This document shows positions 10,527-20,478 of a DNA stretch of 64,000 bases, in pieces. Numbering within the stretch: the stretch's first letter is position 1; every line of letters begins with the position of its first letter. Source of the stretch: Lepas anatifera (Eukaryota > Arthropoda > Thecostraca > Lepadidae); NCBI GenBank assembly GCA_034440635.1, contig JAOTON010002218.1, positions 353,274-417,273 on the forward strand, given 5' to 3'. Both the position numbers and the translations under genes were made by a program. The notes beneath the pieces were generated by a model. The model had not been told where the DNA came from, did not search any database, and worked only from the letters and a program-made list of their open reading frames with translations.

Positions 10527-12003
10527 TATGTCACATGGCTATAGCCTCTCCCTGAGAACCAATCTTAGAACCAATCTTAGATTTACAGGCTGGCTACCTG
10601 CTGTGGTGCTGCTGGAAAAACAGTAACAGCACAACAGTGGTAGCATACTTTTTTGTGATTGGTAGATAAGTATTCTGGTTCATTTTTGTCTGATTAGCCA
10701 TAGCACATACTAGAGACAGTTGTGGTATTTCTTTTCTAGAGGAGAGGCTCGAGGGCTCGCGGACAAGGCTGTGCTGGCAGACGGAACAAGGCTTATGAGC
10801 AGTGTCAATGCCAAAAAGTCCTCATTTTATTGTTCCACAGGTGAACTTGTGTACCAAAATAGGTGAAAATCATTTGGTGATGGCAATTCCTCAATGATTA
10901 TTTAAGCATATTATTTTTGAAGAGCCCATATTCCCTCTGTTTTTGGTCTAACTTTATATTCACAATATTTGTACACTATAGTAAAAGTCTATATCAAGCT
11001 TGTAATTTGAATTACAAATTTCTACCTGGTACAAATACTGGCTCTGCACAATGTGTGCATGCTAGTGCATTTGCTGCTTAGCTTACCTTCTTTTAAGTAT
11101 GAAAATGTTTTTGATTAATTTTACAGATTGAAACAGATTTTCCATTTATTTTGGTACCATACAGTACATAGTAGTCAGTGTACTCCTATCTACTTATCAG
11201 ATCCATTTACTCATATATCAAGTGCTACTGTTTGTTTCCAGACATGAAAGTGACTGTAGCATGAATTCATCCATCTGCCCTCGTAAAATGTCCATCTGCA
11301 TTCATGCCCATCTGCAGATGAATTCATCCATCTGCCCCCTGAAAATGCCCATCTGCATGCTTTTTATAATTGATATTAAAAATGAACTGATGGAAAACTA
11401 GGATAAGATGTATTATGATTTGAAACACTAGGAGTGTACCCAATACAACAATATAATTGTGAACAAAGAGTATGGATAGTCATGTAGGAATGACAGGGGG
11501 GCAGTCTTGGGTGATGCAATTTTTTTGTGTTTTCCTGGAAGAATATATGAAAGATTAGGCGGGTCGCTTCAAAGAAAAAATTTGTTTACTAGAAAACCTG
11601 TCTTTTGTAGCTGCTGTGTATCATCAAGCTATCGTCCCAATGGACCAGCTTGTGTATGATCATTTTGCTTGTTAGTTTGAATGGGATGAACCCAATCAGA
11701 CCGATTCTCCCATAGACCTGAAATTTGGAATATTTGTTTCCTATTGTGGGCCAGTGTTGAAATAATGTATTGTAATTTATAAAAAACATGAATTTGCATG
11801 GTTCCACCTGACCCCTCCACAAACCCATGATCTAGACTATAGATCGTCTCTGGGGATGTCTTTGTTCTTGAATATATATATTGCATATGTTTAAAACAAG
11901 ATTCAGTGATGTCTTGTTTGCTTTCATTGTGGGCTTGTGATATTTTATTGGTACCATTTATTTGGTCCCATTTGTTCCTGCTGTGAAAATATCTTCTAAT
12001 TTA
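10527..12003. other. No gene seen; imperfect tandem repeat at 11262-11360
   Basis: AT-rich intergenic sequence. Around 11262-11360 an imperfect tandem repeat contains several copies of CCATCTGC, with two units both starting GAATTCATCCATCTGCCC. Nothing else could be supported: the open frames are short and lack recognisable motifs. Confidence 0.5.
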
Positions 12004-12221
12004 AGAAGAGCCTACCCCAGCAAGCTGAACGCAAAACAGAAATAATCAGGTGCTGCCCCTCGACAGTGACTATCGCAAATTACGCCTGCTGCTGGAAGAC
12101 AAGCTTCAGAGGACGAGCAATGGAATCCCAGAGTTGGCAGAGTACCACAGCCAGCAGTTTTTTGCATTGAACACGAACCTGCCTGAGTGCACCTCGGTCG
12201 TCCACCTGTGTGCCCGCAGTA

Positions 12222-12491
12222 CATAGGCGGATCCAGGGGGGCAAGGGGGGCACGTGCCCCCCCCGATCGACCCTCGGCGCCCCCTGAAAGGTCGATGGCG
12301 CCCCCCTGAAATGTCGCTTCCCACCCCCCCCAGGATGCGAAAGTCGGCGCCCACCGATAGGATTTGGCGCCCACCTGATAGCTTTTGCCGGTCATAAGTG
12401 GCGCCCCCCTGGTCCGGATGGCGCCCCCCCCGGTCCGGATGGCGCCCCCCCGGAAGGTGCCCCCCGATCGGCAATCCTGGATCCGCCTATG
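12222..12491. mobile_element. hAT-type MITE, CATAGG family (copy B only)
   Basis: 270 bp from CATAGGCGGATCCAGG to the mirror-image end. It is flanked by a perfect 8-bp duplication CCGCAGTA (12214-12221 and 12492-12499). Copy A at 208-222 has the uninterrupted sequence with one CCGCAGTA, so the insertion and its 8-bp duplication are directly demonstrated. The body repeats GGCGCCC about ten times and carries a subterminal palindrome centred on CACGTG. Confidence 0.95.
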
Positions 12492-13945
12492 CCGCAGTAT
12501 ACGTTCATGTATGTGCGTAAGTTGTGTTTATCGCGGTATATTAAGGCAAATCCTCTGAGGACCTCAGTAAAACATGCCATTAAAAGTATTTTTTAGCCTA
12601 AAGGTAAGAAAACTAGTAATGCAAAGGTTCTTTATAGTAAAAAATCAAGTGGTCAGATTTTGTTGGTGGTCGTACGTGCGAAAGTCGGCGAAAATAATAA
12701 GTGACACCTCTGTGCTCAGACTATTGCGGTGAACATTTTATCAAACCGTGTAGCACTTATTGTGGACAGATGCAAAATCTGTTATGCTTTTGATGTACAC
12801 TCAGTATTTGGTTCGCTCCCAGCCTTCCTAGAGTGCACTTCAAGGACTGGAAGCTAGGAGCTGCATACCCACTGGTGGGTTCAGGGAAAATTTACTTTCC
12901 TCCCAAACTCTGCGATTTTCACCGACCTTTAAAAAAATGTGTATTCACGATTTTGGACCCTGTCCTCCCCTCCCCCCCACAAAAAACATTGGCCTGGATC
13001 CGTCACTGACGTACTGAGTTATATCCTCTAGTCCATGTTGCACTCGGAAGACTGCTCGTTGGGGACTCGCAGACCTGATTGTTGCACGCGTTTCTCACCT
13101 GCCGAGGGTTATCACTCGCTTGTAATTTCCTGGTAGGTTATATTTTCTCATGTTTTTGTGAGATTGAATATAAGCCTCATTGATCAACTGATATCTGTTG
13201 GTTTTTAAAAGTAGATGAATTTTGCATTGCGTAGCCGAGGAGCATGATTATAAATTGGTAAGATGTTTCATGGCTTTGCCTCTCGAATTCTTGACGCAAA
13301 ATGGAGCTTGTGATCACACTGTGCTCACATATTCGGGCACAGCCCCTCGTCAGAATCCTCATAATACAATAAGCGAAAACTTTTGGTCATAGTGTGACCA
13401 AGGCTTGAAATTTAGATCTGATTTGGAAATCGAATGCTGGAAAAATGCAATTCAGTACTGGAATATTCAAATATTGGAACTCGATTCGAGGTTATCCTAG
13501 CACTCTGACTAAAAATGTATGTGTTCACCTATTATATTATGAGAATTTTGGTGAAGGGATGTACTTGAATATTTATCAATGTATTAGCCCCATTTTGGAA
13601 CTATGATTCGAGGAGGCTGGTCATGACATATCTTATCAACGTAGATAATCTAATAAACAATCTAATAAAAATAACGGTTAATATACTATTTTACATAATG
13701 ATATGATGTTATATGAAGTGCTTCTGGAATTGTTTGTTCTATTATGAGAAAGGACCGTTTCCGAACTCCGAAGTATTAAAAATAAACGCTTATCATTTTC
13801 ATAAACAAATGTCACTCATGAGGCTAACAGCTTGCTTGTCTTAAAGCTGCGATGCGTCTTCTTAGGTTTAGACTCTGTGACTACCAATGTTAAGATTAAT
13901 TATAGAATCCTTTTTATTTAATACGAACTGTTCCAGGCTATAATT

Positions 13946-14281
13946 TTGAGGTATATTTTCTTGATGTGCCCTGATCAGAAACTAACTCAACTTGAAGTAA
14001 AAAACAATGTATTCTTAAATCTTGTATATCTATATACGAAAAAAATTAGAAAGAGCTACCACCACGGACAGAGGAGTGAGGTGGCCAGTCCATCTCCAAC
14101 CTGCAACACCCAACAAACGTTCCCCCTGAAACAAAAAGTGATCAGGTTTGGGTTCGTGGTGCGTTCCACACTTTTGTTAGTTCATCCAAGGATCGTGGTG
14201 GCTGCTCTCTGGTTCCCCAGTTCTGACGCATATCAAGAGTTATTCTTCCGTATCACATTCAGCTATTCTCCGGTTCTCTAG
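13946..14281 (+). other. Unassigned 111-codon open frame, counterpart of 1652-2002
   Basis: The copy B version of the small frame in copy A. It keeps the same start and stop region despite a 3-nt gain and an 18-nt loss. No recognisable domain. It is recorded because both copies remain open, which is weak evidence for coding. Confidence 0.15.
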
Positions 14282-14366
14282 ACTACGTGTTTTTATATTC
14301 TCCGGAGACCAAAGAATTACAATTATATCAAAGATTTAGATGTCGACGGACACATTTAATCTGATT

Positions 14367-14741
14367 GATTGATTGAGTGTTCCGGCCATATGGGAGGGGG
14401 CGCCCCTGCAGGCGCCCCAACCGCCGCAGGAACATCGCCAGCCGTCGTGGGTCCGCCAGCGCTTCCCGGATGAGCGGGTCGTCCCGTCCAAATATGTCCC
14501 AGCGCAGGTCAGCGCACGCAGGGCACCGGGTCAGAAGGTGGTGGAGGATCTCGTCCTCTCCATCGTCGCATTCCTGTAACGTGGCCTCCGGGTTCAGGCC
14601 GATCCTCTTTCGGTAGCTGCACAGGAGAAGGGAGTGGCCAATGCGCAGGCGCTCCACCTCCACACTCTCCTGCCGTGAAAGGCCCAGGTGGTCTTTCAGG
14701 GTGGTCCACCCTGGGAGACCGCCACATTTAATCTCGAACAC
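14367..14741 (-). pseudogene. 3' end of a LINE ORF2 (zinc-knuckle region), copy B
   Basis: Copy B counterpart of 2083-2459. The minus strand reads through LRIGHSLLLCSYRKRIGL and LHHLLTRCPAC. The first knuckle Cys is lost (LQEC where copy A has CRKC), as expected of a neutrally decaying fragment. The GATT/TCAA tail is kept at 14361-14376. Confidence 0.65.
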
Positions 14742-14791
14742 GTTTTATCTCGTACGGATTAACGTTTTATCTCGTTGTTTTACCAGATTAA

Positions 14792-15369
14792 CACGCGCAT
14801 TGATGGGGCTCTGAGCCACCTTTGCTTTGACAGGGGGCGCGGGTACCCCCCTAAAACCTCCAGAACCACGGTAGGTAGTGAAAAATGGTAAACGGCTTTG
14901 GGTAGCCCATACGCTGCTCCATCAAAATATTTTAACCATTTTGTCAGGTCACTTCAATCGGATGAGTTCACTTTGTTCCGACTTATGTTTTCTTAAACTT
15001 TGAGGTCAGGTCACTTGACCTGTACTGGTGACCTGACCTGAGATGACCTAACCTTAAAATTTTGACAAAAGTTGTAAAAATGATGAGAGAGGGTATGTCA
15101 AGTTTTTTAACCCGAGTTTATTTTTGACCCGAGTGTGTTAAGTACCTACCTAATAAATGTGTGATGGCTTAAATTCCGTGGCGGTGCCCCTGCCTAGTTT
15201 TCTTTGCCTAGTGTTAGGAGTGTATGTTTTACCATGTACTGCGTTTTTACTGTTAATATACGCGTATGGATACAAGTGCAAGTGCGGCGGCGCTACGCGC
15301 CGCCGTTTTTATGTTCTATCCGAAAAACCAGACGGGGGGGCGGGTACCCGCCTCCCGTCAATGCGCGTG
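14792..15369. mobile_element. TTAA-flanked MITE with CACGCGC ends (copy B)
   Basis: Flanked by TTAA at 14788-14791 and 15370-15373, with termini CACGCGCATTGA and its complement. Compared with copy A it carries an extra block of about 190 bp at 15096-15283. The GC hairpin (15285-15304) followed by GTTTTT sits close to the right end, and AGGTCA/TGACCT hexamers lie at 15003-15055. Confidence 0.9.
15096..15283. mobile_element. Insertion of about 190 bp inside the copy B TTAA element
   Basis: Copy A reads GTATGCCAAGTACGGCG without interruption where copy B carries this extra block between CAAG and TGCGGCGG. It starts with a T-run then TTAACCCGAG. It is probably a separate small insertion, but the ends are not clearly inverted and the flanking CAAG is too short to prove a target duplication. 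Precise edges are uncertain by several bases. Confidence 0.5.
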
Positions 15370-15373
15370 TTAA

Positions 15374-16393
15374 CCCGCGCCCCACCGGGGGTCCGGCGCC
15401 ACCTTCGCCCCACCGGGGGCCATCGATGGCCCCCCTCTAACTCCGAAAATATGGGCGTTAGCGCAAATCTGCAAAGTGCACTAGAAAGCTCGCGTGAATT
15501 CAGTAAGAAATTACTTCACATGTTTTAGTGTTCAGGTCAATGGTTTGACCTCCAGAGGTCAAATTAGGTCACGATCGGCTATTTTCACTCAAATATGCAA
15601 TGCTTAAGCAAACTGGGCATAACTCTTATGCCCTTGGAGCTATTGAGGTGTGGGAAAGTACATTTGATAGGAAATTGCCAATACTTTTTCTGCTATGGAA
15701 ACGTAAAGACCTCCCGCCAGTAGTTTGACCTCCAGAGGTCACCTCGTGACCTAGTATGACCTGAGGTCACGAAAGGTCAGAAAGTGACCTTGCCGTATAT
15801 CAAATGAAAGCCAATGACGAGACAAACACGATGGTGTTTGTTTCAGCGCTCTAGCTTATACAGGTCAAAGTTATTGTCAAAATACTGTTTTTGACCCCTG
15901 GTGACCTTGGATGACCTTGGGGATGTCAAAGGGCAAATATGGCCCCTGGAACCCGTGAAAGGGTGTCCAAAAACGCTTTTCTGATCAAGCTGAGCATTTT
16001 CAATCGTTTTTGTGACTTTTAGATCATAAGACAGCTTTTCCCATGCTTTTCCAATGGGAGAGGTCACCTCGTGACCTGACCTCAGGGCACGAAATCGAAA
16101 AATCCCGGATATACACCTTGTAGACCCTGGAGGGGTATTAAAGTGTAGGAAGTTTCAAATCGATCGACTCCGAAATGTAGCTCTTACAGAGCTCTAAAGC
16201 TGAAGTGAGGTGACCTTGGTTGAACTCGTCTGGTGACCTGACCTTGGGTGACCCGCGGTAAAAATTTCAGGGATGGTGGGAAAATGATGCAGTGAGAGGT
16301 AGAGCCCTCAACCACGGTGCTGCGCCTCATCGTCTTTCTGCTATCCCGGAAAAACCTTAGGGGGGGCCATCGATGGCCCCGGTGGGGCGAGGG
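15374..16393. mobile_element. TTAA-flanked element, CCCGCGC ends, nested at the edge of another
   Basis: 1020 bp flanked by TTAA on both sides (15370-15373, 16394-16397). Copy A at 2919-2930 shows the empty site with one TTAA, proving insertion with TTAA duplication. The insertion used the very TTAA that borders the older element. Both ends share CGCCCCACCGGGG and a palindrome GGGGCCATCGATGGCCCC. The interior is rich in AGGTCA/TGACCT (15535-16260). No transposase frame. Confidence 0.93.
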
Positions 16394-16784
16394 TTAAACG
16401 ATTAATTAATCTCGAGACACATTAATCTCCAGATTAACACATATAATCTCGAAGAGCCACCCCTACTTTTTATTGGGCCAGTTTCTGGTTCTTGGTTTGC
16501 ACGAAAACCGGTCAGCCTTCAAGAATGGCCTTCAGCAAAGGACACAAAAGACATTTTCGAACGGCGAACAGCGTGTCCCGCTGGTCAGAAAACAGGGGAA
16601 CTAGTCTCCAATAGAGGGAAATCTGACGAATTGAGAACCATTGCAGGGAGCTGGAGACAAGCCGGTTCCAGTTTGGCACGCCGGTCAGATTAGAAAAATA
16701 TTTGGGGCTAATATTCCCTTTCCCTCAACTACCCGGACGGAGGGATAACCAGAAGAAAGTGTCCTTAGAATATTTACTTCATCC

Positions 16785-16999
16785 CATAGGAGGATCCAGG
16801 AGGGCAAAGGGGGCACGTGCCCCCCCCTCCCCTCTCTGATCAACTCTCGGTGAACCCTAAAATGTCGCGTCCCATCCCCTCCCCCAGGATGCGAAAATCG
16901 GCGCACACTGATAGGATCAAAGGTGGCACCCCCCTGGTCCGGATGGTGCCCTCCCCGGAAGTTACCCCCCCTCGATCGGCAATCATGGATCCGACTATG
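16785..16999. mobile_element. hAT-type MITE, CATAGG family (copy B ortholog of 3313-3548)
   Basis: Flanked by CTTCATCC at 16777-16784 and again at 17000-17007, a perfect 8-bp duplication. It occupies the same site as the copy A element but has lost about 20 bp. Confidence 0.9.
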
Positions 17000-17064
17000 C
17001 TTCATCCATTAGTACGCATGAACAAACAAGAAGAAAATCAAAAAAATTGTTTTACAGTAAAAAC

Positions 17065-17136
17065 TTCCACGACCTAGATTCGAACCTGTATTACCCGTGT
17101 GAGAGTCGGGAATGGAGGCCACTATACCATCCCCGC
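17065..17136 (-). pseudogene. tRNA-Glu-like pseudogene (copy B)
   Basis: Counterpart of 3616-3687. The anticodon loop reads CTCTCAC (CTC) with a better stem (CCCGA/ACGGG) than copy A. The B-box GGTTCGAATCT is kept and the acceptor ends still do not pair. Confidence 0.5.
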
Positions 17137-17700
17137 TGTGCGACACCTGCCCGATTTTAAAACTTTCCTGATTAGTTTTCTCAAGCCGAATGTTTTGGAC
17201 AAATTAATCTAATATTTGTATTTTTTGAGGGTTAATAAAAATAAATTGAATACGAATACAGCATAAAAACATTTTCTACCCCCAAAAAATCATTTATAGA
17301 ACTTAAAACTTTGATTGATAGAATAGAGGTGAAGAGCAGGTTACAGCCTATTATTGATATTGTTAGCAAATTTGAATAATTGTTGAGTGGCCTCCAAAAA
17401 TTTAGCTGAAGATAAAGAAATGATTGATAGTACCAGAATCAGGATTTTTCAAATATTAAGAAACCACAATAAAAATTTTTCGACAATGTCCCTTTAAAGG
17501 GAGATACGCGAAAAAATTTTTATTGGCTAGATCAAAAGGTTACAAAAAGTTGTTTCAGAAGTCATATTCTCATTTTTGCGAATTCGGCCTGCAAATGCCT
17601 TAAAATTGCTCTCAAAGTCAACATTTCTAGACGACTTTACCGGTACACCTCATATCGATGTATATGACGTACACACGGCTAGAGCTATCAATTTCACTAA

Positions 17701-18930
17701 AAAAATGGTCGTATTTTTCCCAAGCATTGACTTGAAAGTTTTGAACCGATAAAGTAAAAAATTATTTCAGAAAATCCACAGCTCAAAATAATATTATAAT
17801 AGAAATATAGGATTTTTAAGTAATCACAACTGACTAATCAAAAGGCATAGCCACCTCAAAGGGGGGTCACGTGACCTATCTGACGCAAAAGTTTCGTCAT
17901 TCTGGGGATATTGCAGAAAACGGTTGAAGACCAGAGGACACAGTGAGACATATATGAACGAAAAGAGACATATTTAACCTGTATTGAGGGAAGGGAAACA
18001 AAAGCATAGTTATATAGGGGGTTTCGAAGATTTTAGTGAGAGTTGTTCTTGTATTCTGATGTTATCTTCCACAGGTAATAGTACAAATGGTATTTTGCAG
18101 AGCTGATGCAGAAGAAATCTTCTGTTTTGTGCCTGTTTTTTCTTTGAACCACCGAAAGTATGTGAATGGCTTCAGAAAAATAAAGCCCATCGGCCCATCC
18201 GCCGTGCTATCATAGTTAGCAAACCAATAGAGACACCATAGTTAGTTACAACAGTACTCTGAGCAAGTGCCATAAAACATTGTTTTTAGTCAGAAAGCAT
18301 AAGGGAAGGAGATTGTGGGATGTTGGTGTGCGATCATACATGTAGGTTCTGGAGAAACTATGATATTGTGCTAAGGCTGATGATGGATGAAATATTTTTG
18401 TACCAACTGTAAGTGAACTCTGTGGGTATGCTAACTTTTAAAGATAGATGTTCTTTAATATTTGTCATTGTTAAAAGATAAGCAAGACATTTTTGGGTTT
18501 TGGCAACCTATGTGGCCCTTGAACCTTTTAAATTAAAGATTAAACAGAGCATTCAGATAGCTCAAATTAGAGCTAAACATGCCTTGATCTATACATGTTT
18601 AGGTACTTTGGCAAGCTCATCTCTTTTTTCTCCCGTATGCTAGGTGGGGTAAATTTAGAAGTCTTATCCTTCCTCTATGTTGGAGATGTATGATGTGGGT
18701 AACAACAACTCTATTTTCTGTCCTCAATGATATTCTGTCTGGAGAATGTGGCTGGTTTCTTGAGGCATTTGGGGCAGCGCAGATCCTGCATATATCTGGA
18801 GGCATAAACTTGATTTCCAGAAGAAACTTTTGTTTCCAACCGGTGCACATATCCATTTTGGTGTGTGGGGAGGTCGCTTATCAATAATTGCCATTTTCTC
18901 TGTTCTCCTTTTCATTGCTTTGTAGCAAAC
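17701..18930. other. No gene seen
   Basis: AT-rich intergenic DNA between copy B and the nested MITE. Weak residual similarity to 4260-4440 persists up to about 17880. Open frames are short and unrecognised on both strands. Confidence 0.5.
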
Positions 18931-19635
18931 ATGATATATGTTTTATATATATTCACCATTGTGGAAAGTATGGCAGCTGGTCAGAAGAGTCGCACCAGCC
19001 ATCTAAAACTCTGGCACAAATTTGCACAGCCAGCCACCTAAATTCACACCAATCTGCAGTATACCAGGGAGAAAGCACCCATCCCTACCCTAGTGTGCAA
19101 AGTATGGCATTTTCTTCAAGATCTTGTTGGTGCGAGTGTACTTGGAGACAGGATCAAGTGGTGCAAATTCAATCAACCTTGTGTGAATTTGTGAGACTGG
19201 TGCAAAAAAGGTGACACTGAAAACCAAACAAATATTGACTGAATGGTTATAAAGACTGAGGAGGGGGCTTGAAAAAGTCCTTAACTATCTCACTAATAAG
19301 AGAGACAGCATTGCATTGTGTGGGTAGGAATGAGAGCATTTTCCCTGGTAATATGACAGGTTAGTGTCAATTTTTGGTGGCTGTCGGTGCAAGAATTTCA
19401 GATGGCTGGTGCAGCTTGTCTGGCCTGCTGCCATACTTTGCAGACAGGTCCCTACTCACATGATGCAATTTTCCTTGTGTCTTTATAACCATTTTTCCAT
19501 TATTTGTTTGGTTTTCAGCGTTACCTCCCTTGCACCAGTCTCAAATTTGCACCAGGTTAATAAAATTTGCACCACTTGTTCCTGTCTCCAGGGGCACTCA
19601 CATTGACTAGGCCTTGTCAAAAGTACCATACTTGT
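18931..19635. mobile_element. hAT-type MITE (CCAGTSTGCAAAG family) interrupted by a second copy
   Basis: The left half (about 18956-19088) and right half (about 19456-19635) match the two halves of the 10161-10518 element in order. TAGCAAAC occurs at 18923-18930 and 19636-19643, the probable 8-bp duplication, although about 25 bp of AT-rich sequence precede the recognisable left terminus. The inner copy splits it. Confidence 0.75.
19089..19447. mobile_element. Inner copy of the same MITE, inverted
   Basis: 359 bp in opposite orientation to the outer copy, with ends CCTAGTGTGCAAAGTATGG and CCATACTTTGCAGACAG. Flanks ATCCCTAC (19081-19088) and GTCCCTAC (19448-19455) match at 7 of 8 positions. 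This is a self-nested insertion. Confidence 0.85.
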
Positions 19636-19835
19636 AGCAAACAATTATTCTGTTGCTTCTTTTTCTGCTGTCACTTTTGTGTAATAACTTGAAATATAGT
19701 AATGTGATGGATAGCATTCTTATAAAACATTTTGGCCCTAAGCCAAGTTTGTGCTCACATTTAAGTCCTGGGAATTGAAGTCTTCCATTCCATATTTTTG
19801 CCTGTCCTTTCCTCATGCTTGTATGAATTTTTCAG

Positions 19836-20030
19836 GTGCTGCCAGTGGCTTAAGATCTGTGGATGGTCCCTCACTTCCTGAAGCTGCTGAGGAACCACAT
19901 CTTGGACCAGGGTCTGAGGCTACCGGGTCCAGAGGCACCGGTAGTAGACAAGGGCCTCCCCCAGCAGCTTTTGGCAAAGGACAATGCCAAGCTTCTGCTT
20001 TGCCATGCCCTTCAGTTGAAGCATATAAAG
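19836..20030 (+). pseudogene. P-element/THAP9-like transposase, broken exon with PH-x-LK motif
   Basis: An exon-like block between an acceptor (TTTTTCAG, ending 19835) and a donor (AAAG|GTATGG at 20031). It encodes VPHFLKLLRNHIL followed by RLPGPEAPVVDKGL, matching the P-element-type transposase region around the conserved D-x-PH-x-x-K motif. The motif's Asp is in a different frame from VPH, so a single-base insertion near 19864-19867 broke it. In the VPH frame an in-frame TAA lies at 19851-19853. It lies upstream of, and co-oriented with, the next block. Confidence 0.65.
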
Positions 20031-20478
20031 GTATGGGCCATCAGTTTTGTGCATCAAACTTTTACTTGCGTTCTTTTTATATGTGCTGGACGTGAAATTT
20101 AAATCATTTGTATAGGATTTTAAATTATTCAGTGCTCGGGAGTGCACCTTTCCATTTGGTTTGTACCATTTTTATTAATATACTGTGTACAATTGTATTT
20201 GCAGAGGCAAAATAGATTGCATTGCTATCAAATGAATCTCAGGTCACTCATTCGAATGAACATATCAATATATTTTTCACTGGCAACGGGAACATAGCAA
20301 TAATTTTAGTGGTCCTCTTTTGAATAAAAGGACATTATGAACCTTCCCTGATAGGTGAAAATAGATTTAAAACAAATCTATAAATGTGTGAGAGCTGAAC
20401 ATGTTTCATCTTCTAATATCTGTTAAGTTGACCAATCATGATAAATGACTAGATTGTGAATATTTGGCTAAGTGTTAG

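Larger units (their letters stand above)
12004..17700 (+). repeat. Segmental duplication, copy B
   Basis: Direct copy of 1-4260 starting about 12 kb downstream. The extra length comes from three insertions absent in copy A: a 270-bp hAT MITE (12222-12491), about 190 bp at 15096-15283, and a 1020-bp TTAA element (15374-16393). The left boundary follows AATTTAAG near 12003. Similarity fades between 17640 and 17880. The retrotransposon at 5-10 kb lies in the spacer, not within the duplicated unit. Confidence 0.9.

Noticed and set aside
12012..12580. Gly-rich minus-strand frames such as GGAPSGPGG repeats
   Set aside because: They are produced by GGCGCCC motifs inside the MITE at 12222-12491, not by a gene.
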